Shown here piece by piece: positions 8,684 to 17,700 of a DNA stretch of 64,000 nucleotides. This stretch comes from Buttiauxella sp049686335. GTDB lineage: Bacteria; Pseudomonadota; Gammaproteobacteria; Enterobacterales; Enterobacteriaceae. Both the position numbers and the translations under genes were made by a program. The stretch is taken from the NCBI RefSeq assembly GCF_049686335.1, contig NZ_JBAVHX010000004.1:744001-808000 (forward strand). The letters run 5' to 3'. Each line of letters starts with the position of its first letter. Position 1 is the first letter of the stretch. The notes beneath the pieces were generated by a model. It saw only the letters and a list, made by a program, of their open reading frames with translations, did no database searches and was not told where the DNA came from.

Positions 8684-9832
8684 CGCAATATTCTGGCAGT
8701 GGTAATCCCTGCTCTGCTGGTAGCCGGTGCAGCTAACGCTGCAGAAATCTATAACAAAAACGGCAACAAACTGGATTTCTACGGTAAAGCTGTTGGCGAG
8801 CACATTTGGACCACTAACGGTGCAACTGCAAGCGATGACACCACTTACGCTCGTATCGGTTTCAAAGGCGAAACTCAGATCAATGACCAACTGACCGGTT
8901 ACGGCCAGTGGGAATACAACATGAATGCCTCTAACGCAGAAGGCACTCAGGGTACTAACACCCGTCTGGCATTTGCTGGTCTGAAATTTGGTGATGCAGG
9001 CTCCCTGGATTACGGCCGTAACTACGGTGCAATCTACGACGTAGCTGCTTATACCGATATGCTGGTTGAGTGGGGCGGCGATTCCTGGGCTGCTACCGAC
9101 AACTTCATGAACGGCCGTACTACTGGCGTTCTGACTTACCGTAACAACAACTTCTTCGGTCTGGTTGATGGCCTGGCATTTGCTGTGCAGTACCAGGGCA
9201 AAAACGAGCGTAGCAACGTAGTTGCTCCAAGCGTTGATGACAACGGTACCATCTCTCTGGGTCGTGCTGGTAACGGCGCTAAAGCTAACGGCGACGGCGT
9301 AAGCACCGCTGCGACTTATGACATCGGCGAAGGCTTCAGCGTTGCTGCTGGTTATGAAACTGCTGACCGTACCAACGAGCAGGTTTCTGCAGGTACTTCT
9401 ACCGCTTGGGCAAGTGCTGGTGGCGACCGCGCTGAAGCATGGTCTACTGCTGCTAAGTACGATGCGAACAACATCTACGCTGCAGTTATGTATGCAGAAA
9501 CTCTGAACATGACTCGTGAAGCTGATAACAACTTCGCTAACAAAACTCAGAACTTCGAAGCTGTAGCACAGTACCAGTTCGACTTCGGTCTGCGTCCATC
9601 CATCGCTTACGTGCAGTCTAAAGGTAAGGACCTGAAATCTCGCGGTACCTTCAACGGCGGTGATGCTGACCTGGTTAAATACGTAGAAGTGGGTACCTGG
9701 TACTACTTCAACAAAAACATGAACGTATACGCTGCGTATAAGTTCAACCTGCTGGACGACAACAACTACAGCGAATCTGCTAAACTGGCAACAGACGACC
9801 AGGCTGCAGTTGGTATCGTTTACCAGTTCTAA
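8675..9832 (+). CDS. ompF: Outer membrane porin OmpF
   Basis: This is a trimeric general diffusion porin of 385 residues. The signal peptide ends ANA|AEIYNKNGN after residue 22, and the barrel ends with the BAM signal VGIVYQF. Its place between asnS and aspC, its conserved OmpR promoter and its MMKRNILAV start identify it as OmpF rather than OmpC or OmpN. It is 23 residues longer than E. coli OmpF, with the extra length in the surface loops of the central part. The constriction loop reads TDMLVEWGGDSW where E. coli has TDMLPEFGGD: the two acidic residues are kept, while the proline and phenylalanine are replaced. Confidence 0.93.
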   Translation: MMKRNILAVVIPALLVAGAANAAEIYNKNGNKLDFYGKAVGEHIWTTNGATASDDTTYARIGFKGETQINDQLTGYGQWEYNMNASNAEGTQGTNTRLAFAGLKFGDAGSLDYGRNYGAIYDVAAYTDMLVEWGGDSWAATDNFMNGRTTGVLTYRNNNFFGLVDGLAFAVQYQGKNERSNVVAPSVDDNGTISLGRAGNGAKANGDGVSTAATYDIGEGFSVAAGYETADRTNEQVSAGTSTAWASAGGDRAEAWSTAAKYDANNIYAAVMYAETLNMTREADNNFANKTQNFEAVAQYQFDFGLRPSIAYVQSKGKDLKSRGTFNGGDADLVKYVEVGTWYYFNKNMNVYAAYKFNLLDDNNYSESAKLATDDQAAVGIVYQF

Positions 9833-9862
9833 TTATCCAGCAACTTCGTTGCCAGATGGTTC

Positions 9863-9891
9863 AAAAAACAGGGCTTCGGCCCTGTTTTTTT
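9863..9891 (+). terminator. Rho-independent terminator of ompF
   Basis: CAGGGC-TTCG-GCCCTG forms a six-pair stem with a stable UUCG tetraloop, followed by seven T residues and preceded by six A residues. Confidence 0.93.
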
Positions 9892-10020
9892 ATACCTGCA
9901 AAGTAGAAAAAAATAACTTGTGACAAGAGCGGTTTCTTTTTGTTGCAAACGGTTGGCATTTACTAAAACAGCAGTTAACCTGAGAGCGTTACTCCCTCGA
10001 TATCACAATGGAAACTCGTC

Positions 10021-11211
10021 ATGTTTGAGAACATTACCTCTGCTCCAGCTGATCCAATTCTTGGCCTGGCCGATCTGTTTCGCGCCGATGACCGTCCGAC
10101 TAAAATTAACCTCGGCATTGGTGTATATAAGGATGAAACGGGTAAAACTCCGGTTTTGACCTGCGTTAAAAAAGCAGAGCTGTATCTGCTGGAAAATGAG
10201 AACACCAAGAACTACCTCGGCATTGACGGTATTCCAGAATTTGGTAGCTGCACCCAGGAATTACTGTTCGGGAAAAATAATGCTCTGAGCGCAAACAAAC
10301 GTGCTCGAACTGCACAAACCCCGGGTGGTACAGGTGCGCTGCGTGTTGCTGCTGATTTCCTCGCTAAAAACACCACCACCAAACGTGTGTGGGTGAGTAA
10401 TCCAAGCTGGCCAAACCATAAAAGCGTGTTTAACTCCGCAGGCCTGGAAGTGTGCGAGTATGATTATTATGACGCGCAGAACCACTCTCTGAATTTCGAT
10501 GGTCTGATTAACAGCCTGCAAGCAGCGCAAGCGGGTGACGTGGTGTTGTTCCACGGTTGCTGCCATAACCCAACCGGTATCGATCCAACAGCTGAGCAGT
10601 GGAACACCCTGGCAGAAATGTCACTGGCTAAAGGCTGGTTGCCGCTGTTCGATTTCGCCTATCAGGGCTTTGCTCGTGGTCTGGAAGAAGATGCTGAAGG
10701 TCTGCGTATCTTTGCTGCAAGCCACCAGGAACTGATTGTTGCCAGCTCTTACTCTAAGAACTTCGGTCTCTATAATGAGCGCGTGGGTGCCTGTACGCTG
10801 GTTGCTGCTGATGCAGATACCGTCGATCGCGCGTTCAGCCAGATGAAATCTGTTATTCGTGCCAACTATTCTAACCCACCAGCGCACGGCGCATCCGTTG
10901 TTGCCACGATTTTGAGCAACGACGCGCTGCGTACTATCTGGGAACAAGAGCTGTCTGACATGCGTCAGCGTATTCACCGTATGCGTCAGCTGTTCGTGAA
11001 TACCCTGCAAGAGAAAGGCGCTAACCGCGACTTTAGCTTTATCATCAACCAGAACGGCATGTTCTCGTTCAGCGGCCTGACCAAAGAGCAGGTGCTGCGT
11101 TTACGTGAAGAGTTCGGTGTGTATGCAGTTGCTTCCGGACGTGTAAACGTTGCGGGGATGACGCCAGATAATATGGCTCCACTGTGTGAAGCCATTGTCG
11201 CTGTGCTGTAA
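10021..11211 (+). CDS. aspC: Aspartate aminotransferase AspC
   Basis: This PLP-dependent enzyme transfers the amino group between aspartate and 2-oxoglutarate, and acts on aromatic amino acids too. Its 396 residues match E. coli AspC. The Schiff-base lysine is Lys246 in SSYSKNFGLYNER, and the substrate carboxylate site shows as SGRVNVAG near the C-terminus. HNPTGIDPT and DFAYQGFA hold the usual PLP-ring contacts. The gene is monocistronic and converges on gloC, with a shared terminator. Confidence 0.98.
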   Translation: MFENITSAPADPILGLADLFRADDRPTKINLGIGVYKDETGKTPVLTCVKKAELYLLENENTKNYLGIDGIPEFGSCTQELLFGKNNALSANKRARTAQTPGGTGALRVAADFLAKNTTTKRVWVSNPSWPNHKSVFNSAGLEVCEYDYYDAQNHSLNFDGLINSLQAAQAGDVVLFHGCCHNPTGIDPTAEQWNTLAEMSLAKGWLPLFDFAYQGFARGLEEDAEGLRIFAASHQELIVASSYSKNFGLYNERVGACTLVAADADTVDRAFSQMKSVIRANYSNPPAHGASVVATILSNDALRTIWEQELSDMRQRIHRMRQLFVNTLQEKGANRDFSFIINQNGMFSFSGLTKEQVLRLREEFGVYAVASGRVNVAGMTPDNMAPLCEAIVAVL

Positions 11212-11224
11212 AAGCCAGACCGAT

Positions 11225-11258
11225 AAAAAAAGAGCCGCGCAATGCGGCTCTTCTATTT
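11225..11258. terminator. Bidirectional terminator between aspC and gloC
   Basis: AAGAGCCGC pairs with GCGGCTCTT around GCAAT. On the minus strand the stem is followed by a run of T (six consecutive A on plus), strong for gloC. On the plus strand the tail CTATTTT is weaker for aspC. Confidence 0.85.
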
Positions 11259-11279
11259 TGCAAACTGCCCTTCCCAGAT

Positions 11280-11927
11280 TTACCAGACCGGTAATTCGTC
11301 TTGCAGGAACGGATTATGCAGGCGCTCGTAGCCCAAAGTCGACAACGAGCCATGGCCTGGAATAAACGTGACATCATCGCCAAGTGGCAACAGTTTACGC
11401 TTAATCGAATCAATCAGTGCTGCGTGGTCACCACGTGGGAAATCACTCCGCCCCACTCCGCCTTTGAAAATCACATCACCGGAAATCAGTAACTGTGATT
11501 GCGCATCAAAGAACACGACATGGCCCGGTGTATGGCCAGGACAATGCAGCACTTTTAACGGCACATTGCCTACCGACACATTATCGCCTTCAATTAGCCA
11601 ACGATCTGGCGTCAGTGGCAAACACTCTTCAAGCCCAAACATCTGGCTTTGCGCCGGTAAACCTTGAAGCCAGAATTCGTCTTCTTTTTCCGGCCCAATA
11701 ACGGGAACACCGTAATGTTCTGCCAGTTCAGCGGCGGCTCCAACATGATCAAGATGACCATGCGTCAGCAGGATCTGTGTGACCATCACGCCTTTCGCCG
11801 TGACGTGCTGGATGATTTTTTCAGCTTCGCCGCCAGGATCAACCACTGCTGCTTGCAGCGTTTCTTCACACCAAATCAATGAACAGTTTTGGGCAAATGC
11901 GGTGACCGGAATAATGTGATAGTTCAT
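11280..11927 (-). CDS. gloC: Type II hydroxyacylglutathione hydrolase GloC (YcbL)
   Basis: This is a small metallo-beta-lactamase-fold protein of 215 residues, the E. coli YcbL/GloC length. It hydrolyses S-lactoylglutathione to lactate and glutathione, the second step of methylglyoxal detoxification. The metal site THGHLDH is at residues 55-61. HCPGHTPGH, SGDVIFKGGVGRSDF and PGHGSLSTLG carry the further histidine and aspartate ligands. It follows mepK on the same strand with a 40-base gap and may be cotranscribed with it. Confidence 0.95.
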   Translation of the reverse strand: MNYHIIPVTAFAQNCSLIWCEETLQAAVVDPGGEAEKIIQHVTAKGVMVTQILLTHGHLDHVGAAAELAEHYGVPVIGPEKEDEFWLQGLPAQSQMFGLEECLPLTPDRWLIEGDNVSVGNVPLKVLHCPGHTPGHVVFFDAQSQLLISGDVIFKGGVGRSDFPRGDHAALIDSIKRKLLPLGDDVTFIPGHGSLSTLGYERLHNPFLQDELPVW

Positions 11928-11967
11928 GAGGCTCCAATACCGGCAACAATCGCCGGATTCCGTTGTT

Positions 11968-12516
11968 TTACCAGTGCCTTAGTGGCCCGGTATCAATATG
12001 CACAAAGTTGCTGCTGGGGTAGTATCCTACACCACCTGCACGCATAGATAATGCTGCTTTGCGAATATTGCTCAACGAAATCCCTTCAATATGAAAATCC
12101 ATTGCCTGCCCTTTGGTGTGATAGCTTTTTTTCGCCACCCCACGGCTGCGAGCGCGTAGTTCATTATTGGTGTCCACAGAGCGATAACCCGACACCAGTT
12201 GCACTGGTTTGTTGGTCCCCAACAAGCCTTGCAGGCGATAAAGTTGGTCAAATAATTTAGGGTCGATGGATTTAATTTTATTCGCGCGATAATCACGGAA
12301 GAAATGATTAAGTCTTGCTAATTCATCCTGAATATAGCCTTTACCATCGAAAAATTCGGCTTTTAATGACTCACCAGTATGCAAATTATTGAGAGTCAGA
12401 ATGCGCGGGCGCGGTGTTGATAGCATAGCAAATGCTTGTGTTGGCAACAGCGAGGCACCCAAAGCCACGCCGCCCAACGCCAGCAGCTTGCGGCGGTTTG
12501 CGTCAAATTTGTCCAT
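11968..12516 (-). CDS. mepK: Murein endopeptidase MepK (YcbK), Tat substrate
   Basis: This M15-type zinc peptidase cuts peptidoglycan cross-links, in E. coli preferring the 3-3 (mDap-mDap) links made by LD-transpeptidases. It has 182 residues. A twin-arginine signal (NRRKLLALGG, Arg8-Arg9) precedes a hydrophobic core and AFA. Zinc ligands are His133, Asp140 and His173 in SYHTKGQAMDF and FVHID. The frame is open 30 codons further upstream, but the chosen ATG matches the family start MDKFDANRR. It lies just downstream of ldtD, which makes its substrate bonds. Confidence 0.95.
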   Translation of the reverse strand: MDKFDANRRKLLALGGVALGASLLPTQAFAMLSTPRPRILTLNNLHTGESLKAEFFDGKGYIQDELARLNHFFRDYRANKIKSIDPKLFDQLYRLQGLLGTNKPVQLVSGYRSVDTNNELRARSRGVAKKSYHTKGQAMDFHIEGISLSNIRKAALSMRAGGVGYYPSSNFVHIDTGPLRHW

Positions 12517-12623
12517 GATGTCCAGGTCTACATGTAATAAACGATCGAATAATATGCACTTCAGGCGCACTGCCCGCACCTTAACCGCCAAAACAACATG
12601 AGTCAAGGCACGCTAAAACCCAG

Positions 12624-12650
12624 ATAAACCGGGTCCTGTAGAGGACCCGG
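12624..12650 (-). terminator. Probable terminator of ldtD
   Basis: CCGGGTCCT/AGGACCCGG is a perfect nine-pair stem with loop GTAG. On the minus strand it is followed by TTTATCTGG, a weak T-run. It lies 49 bases beyond the ldtD stop, and readthrough into mepK is possible. Confidence 0.55.
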
Positions 12651-12698
12651 ATGAGTTTCACAATTATTACGACCGCTAATTCATTAGAATTGCTGCAT

Positions 12699-14579
12699 TT
12701 ACCGTATCAATAACTCAGCTTTTGAAAGGATTTGTGCGCCAGATCGCGCGGTGAGATCATAATTGTAAATATCAGTTCGATATTGTGTCCGACCATCATC
12801 ACCGACAAATGCAGTCAGATAGTAGAGATTGACTGGAATTGTCTGACGAATATTCACATATTTGGTGCTGCCATCTTTAAGCTGGCTGGAAATCCGTGCA
12901 TCGTTCCAACCCGCATCTTGCAATAGCATGTTTGCCAGTTCAGACGCTTTATTGACCCTGACGCAACCAGAGCTCAGCGCACGCGCATCTTTCTGGAACA
13001 GGTTGTGATTTGGCGTGTCATGCAAATAAATCGCATCAGAACTTGGCATGTTAAATTTATATCGACCTAACGAGTTCTGCGTGCCAGGTTTTTGCTGGAA
13101 GCGGAAAGGCAAATTGCTGGCCGTGATGGTTTCCCAGTCCACGCGCCACGGGTCTATAGATTCGGCATTGTTACTCCAGCCACGCAGCACGCTATAACCG
13201 TGTCGGTCGAGATAGCCCGGATCCTGGCGCACTTTTGGCAGAATATCATTACGCGCAAGTGTTGGTGGGACGTTCCACGGCGGATTAACCACCACATTAT
13301 TGAGCGCGCTGCTCATCATTGGCGTTTTACGATCGGGACGTCCAACAATTACGCGCGAAGCCAAGACTTCACTGCCGTTAAGGTAATAGCTCAGGGAATA
13401 GTTAGGGATATTGACCATGATGCCGGTATCGAGTTTCTTCGGCAGTAATCGCAAACGTTGAATATTTAACGCCACCAGCGATGCACGCTGTTGTGGCGTC
13501 ACATTCAGCCAGTCACGGGTGAGTTGCCCAATCGAGCCATCAACACCCAGCCCTTGCCATTTCTGGAAGCGTTTCACCCCTTCCACCAGCTCTTTGCTGT
13601 AAACACTTCTCACCGCTGGAGCCGATTTCTTTTTCTTACCCGCTACCGCATCTGGGATCTGTTGTGTGGTCTGCTCACTGTCTAACTGAATAGCCGAGGG
13701 GCTAACGGCAACGGCGGCAGTAGATGAACCCGCACGTTCAGGAAGCGGTAAAGCAGGCTCGGCTTGAAGCATGCCAGTACGAGCCAGAATCTCTCTTAGC
13801 GCTGGCGTATCATTGCTCCACTGCCCCGGGCGAAGCGTTTCGCGGCCCGTCAGTTGTGGCCACGGACGCGAATCACTTAACAAATGCACTAAAGATTGAT
13901 GCAGTTTGGCGTACTGCGGATGTTGCGGCGCAAGGGTTTCGACAAAACTCACCAGCGTTCCCTGGTCAACCGCCACCTGCCATTGGTTAATCACAGAAAT
14001 GGGCGGCGTTTGCATCTTGTAAGGTTTGGTGCTGTACAACCAGCGGTTGCCTTCCGTTGGGATGCCGTAAACAAATTGCAGATAACCCATCATCGCATCA
14101 GATAATACGATGTCGCGGGTTAAACCGGTAACGGACGGATCGGTGAGCAGCTCAACCCATGTGGTGAATTGTGGCTGAATACCTGCAATCGCCAGTTCAG
14201 CAAGCTGTTGCTGGAAAGCCTTAACCGCATCGCGGTTCTCCCACATCGGCTTCATCTCACGCGCAGCATAGAACGCCGAGAGCGCATTCAGGTAAACCGG
14301 GGTGTAACCCGCAGGCAAACTGGCGACCAGCTGAGAACGACTTTGTGCGGCAGACATGCCTGTTGAGTTGAGTGGTAACACGCCCACCATATTAGCGGTA
14401 GCGGTAGATTGTGGTAATGGCTGGTCTGGAGAACTCGCGGGTTCAATGCTCACCGCAGAGCTGTCAGATTGAACGACTGCTGGCTCATCTGCATGTGCCA
14501 TAAACAGTGGAGCGAAACTGAGTGCCAGCCCAAATGAAAGCGCTGACAGTCGAAAACCGTGCAATTTTGTAAGCAACAT
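12699..14579 (-). CDS. ldtD: L,D-transpeptidase LdtD (YcbB)
   Basis: This enzyme forms 3-3 cross-links between meso-diaminopimelate residues of peptidoglycan in the periplasm. It has 626 residues against 615 in E. coli. A signal peptide ends near AHA|DEP. A peptidoglycan-binding type 1 region (VKRFQKWQGLGVDGSIG) lies in the middle and the YkuD domain in the last third, with HDTPNHNLF and the catalytic SSGCVRV, Cys539. A GTG seven codons upstream is in frame; the ATG chosen fits the family N-terminus and has GGGGGCAAGGG upstream. The central linker is rich in Ala, Pro and Ser. Confidence 0.95.
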   Translation of the reverse strand: MLLTKLHGFRLSALSFGLALSFAPLFMAHADEPAVVQSDSSAVSIEPASSPDQPLPQSTATANMVGVLPLNSTGMSAAQSRSQLVASLPAGYTPVYLNALSAFYAAREMKPMWENRDAVKAFQQQLAELAIAGIQPQFTTWVELLTDPSVTGLTRDIVLSDAMMGYLQFVYGIPTEGNRWLYSTKPYKMQTPPISVINQWQVAVDQGTLVSFVETLAPQHPQYAKLHQSLVHLLSDSRPWPQLTGRETLRPGQWSNDTPALREILARTGMLQAEPALPLPERAGSSTAAVAVSPSAIQLDSEQTTQQIPDAVAGKKKKSAPAVRSVYSKELVEGVKRFQKWQGLGVDGSIGQLTRDWLNVTPQQRASLVALNIQRLRLLPKKLDTGIMVNIPNYSLSYYLNGSEVLASRVIVGRPDRKTPMMSSALNNVVVNPPWNVPPTLARNDILPKVRQDPGYLDRHGYSVLRGWSNNAESIDPWRVDWETITASNLPFRFQQKPGTQNSLGRYKFNMPSSDAIYLHDTPNHNLFQKDARALSSGCVRVNKASELANMLLQDAGWNDARISSQLKDGSTKYVNIRQTIPVNLYYLTAFVGDDGRTQYRTDIYNYDLTARSGAQILSKAELLIR

Positions 14580-14710
14580 CCCTTGCCCCCTGTTTTTCAC
14601 TTTCTATTTCCCCCAGTTTATGTCGCTGGGTTTTAATATCAGTATATAAACAGGAAAAAGTAATTGCCCGTATAAATGTAAATAAAATTAAAGATTAAGA
14701 ACAATCAACA

Positions 14711-14741
14711 AAAGAAACGCGGGCCGAAGCCCGCGTTTTTT
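14711..14741 (-). terminator. Rho-independent terminator of the muk operon
   Basis: On the minus strand ACGCGGGC-TTCG-GCCCGCGT is an eight-pair stem with a UUCG loop followed by TTTCTTTT. On plus the same hairpin is followed by TTTTTT overlapping the mukB stop. Confidence 0.9.
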
Positions 14742-17700
14742 ATGATGCATCTAAAGTGTCAGCAACCGGCTCGGGAAGCGGCGGGGCAAAGCCTCGCAGA
14801 CCTACAACGTGAACGTGTTCATGGTTCTGAACCACTTTACGGACCAGCTTATAAGTGGTGCCTTTTTCTGGGCTGATGTTCTCTGGCGCTGCAATGATCA
14901 GTTGCATTTCAAGTCGTTCGCACAACTCAAACAGCGTGGCAATCGACTTCGCATCCAGTCGTGCGGCTTCATCGAGGAACAGCAAACGGCATGGGGAAAT
15001 GTCTTTACCGCGTAGACGGCGCGACTCTTCTTCCCAGCTTTGAACCACCATCACCAGAATCGACATCCCGGTACCGATGGCTTCACCGGTCGACAACGCG
15101 CCACTTTCTGCACGCAGCCAACCATCTGAACCACGGTTAACTTCCACTTCCATTTCAAGGTAGTTACGGTAGTCGAGCAGTTCTTCACCGATAGTCTGCG
15201 GCGTACGTTGACCCATATCAATCTGTGGATTCAGACGTTGGTACAGTTTCGCTAATGCTTCAGAGAAGCTCAGGCGGTTGGAGTTAAACAGATCCTGATG
15301 CTGCTCATGTTGTTCGGAAAGCACATCCAGCAACGTCGCATGGGTTTCACGCACGTTCACATTCAGACGCACGCTGTTCACCTGGCCGAAGGAGACACTT
15401 TGCAGGCCCTGGTTCAGCATACGGATACGGTTTTGCTCGCGCTGAATAGTCTTACGGATGATATTCGCCACACTGCGAGAACTGATCGCCAGTTTTTGCT
15501 CGCGTGAAGTCAGCTCTTCCGTCAGACGGCTTAGTTCAATCTCCATCTGCTCGATAGCTTCAACAGGATCATCGGTACGGATAATGTCCTGGCGAATACG
15601 CTCGCGAAGATGCTGATAAACGGCCACGAAGAACTGAATCTTACGTTCCGGGCGCTTCGGATCTTCAGACATACGCAGCACATCACGCAGGTGTTCGTTG
15701 TCGGCAACAGCCAGACGCAGCGCGCCCAACGCTTTATCCGAGATAGAACGCAGTTCATCACCGGTGACGTATGCCAGCTCGCGACGATTCAAACGGCGTT
15801 CAACCCCATTCTCTTTCACCATCCGCATCACGGCACACCAACCGGCTTTCGCGGTCACAACCTGCTCGCGCATTTCGAAATAGCTGCGTTCCAGTTGCTT
15901 CAGTTTACGCGTCAGGTTGCTCATCTCCGCTTCACACATCGTCAGCGCTTTCTCAAGCTGATTGCGGCGGGAGCGGTTATTGCTCAATGCGGTGTGCAAT
16001 TCATCACGACGTGAACGTGCGCGCTCTTCAGCACCAATATCAGCACGAACACCGATGTCCTGCAGTTCTTTGTGCAGGTCGGTTAACAGCTCTTTTTTGG
16101 TATCAAATGAGCTTTTCAGTGACGCCATTAACTGGCTGAACTGGCTTAATTGCTGTGCATGCTGACGCAAGGCTTCACGGGAGCGAGTACGTTCTGCTTC
16201 GGCTTGCTCAAGACGGCTACGCAATTTCTCGTTTAAATCGCTGTTGCCATCAAGCATTGCGGCGGAGTCAGAGTAGCTAAAGTGCGCTCGACGCTGCACA
16301 ACTTCAGTCAACGCAAACGCCTGCTGACGGGCGTCACGCTGCACTTGCTGTGCGTACTGGTAATCTTCTTTTAACTGCTCGAATTGCTCAGGGTCACTTT
16401 GCAGTACCGATGCCACGGCTTCGAGTTTAGTCAGTTGAGTACCGAACTGATGCAGGAAGCGCGCGGCTTCTTCTGCCTCGTCGAGGCGTTCACGGATCTC
16501 ATCACAACGGTCAGCCAGGGTTTCGTCATTAAGCAAGCTGATACGCGGCAACAGGCGGTTAAGTTGATCAACCCCTTCTTTCGCCTGATCATATTGCTGA
16601 CGTTGCTGCTGATTGTCATTTTCATGGCTGCTGATAGCACGTTCAACTTCACCACGACGGGTGTTGAGCTGGCGAATTTCAGCTTCCGGGTCGTCATCAA
16701 ATGCCACGCCCAAATGCTGGCCGATGAAACGACTGAATGCCTGGTGTAAACGCTGTGATTTCTGCACATCAAACGACAGTGTCGCAAAACGCTCTGCCAG
16801 GGTTTCACGTTCCGCATGCAGGCTTTCAAGGCGATTCTCACGCGCCGCACGGCCAAATATTGGCAGATCAGGCAAGCGAGAATAACGCCACTGGCGTTCA
16901 GCGGTTTTCACCAGAACGGCTGCGTTTAATTCTTCAACGGTAAATACGTTGTCATCGAAGGAAGACGGATCCCCTTCGATTAAATACAGGTCTTCCGGGC
17001 AATCTTCCAGGTTGTCTAGCTGCTCGCGCACCAGCGATAAATCTGGCACCACAATGGCGTGACGTGACGGACCATACAAAGCCGAGAAGTAAGGAGCATC
17101 GTCGAGACTAATATCGTCATAAATTTCGGACAGCAACACGCCGCCAAAACGTTCTGCCAGCGCATTTAAACGAGGGTCTTCGGCACCGCCGGGTTGGCTA
17201 AGGCGCTCGATTTCTTCGTCGATAGCACGTTTACGCGCACCCACTTCATCACGTTCAACCGTGACATCACGTTCGCGCTCAAGCAATTGCTGCATGTATT
17301 CGGTAACTTGCTGGCTGCTTTCAAACTGCTCGTTACTCTGCTCGCAAAGCTGATTGAGACTGGTTTGCGCCGCCACCCAAATTGGTGCGCGTAGCAGCAG
17401 GCGCTTGGTGCGTGCCTGAATCTGCTCTTGTTCCTGGCGCAAGTTTGCACGTTGATCGCTGGCATCAGAAACACGCTGCTGCAAGGTTTCGATACGTTCT
17501 GAGAGTTCTTCGTGCAGCACTTCCAGATCTTCAGGATCAAAGTGTTTGCCCTGACGCTTGCAGAATTCAGCGAACATGCGCTCAGCTTCTTGCTGTTCGC
17601 GAAGGCGCTGTTCAAGTTCATTGAGACGCGCACGGAGCGGCTGAACTTGTTCCATCAAATGGCGCTGGTTATTGCTGTCACGTAATAATTCACGCGCAAC

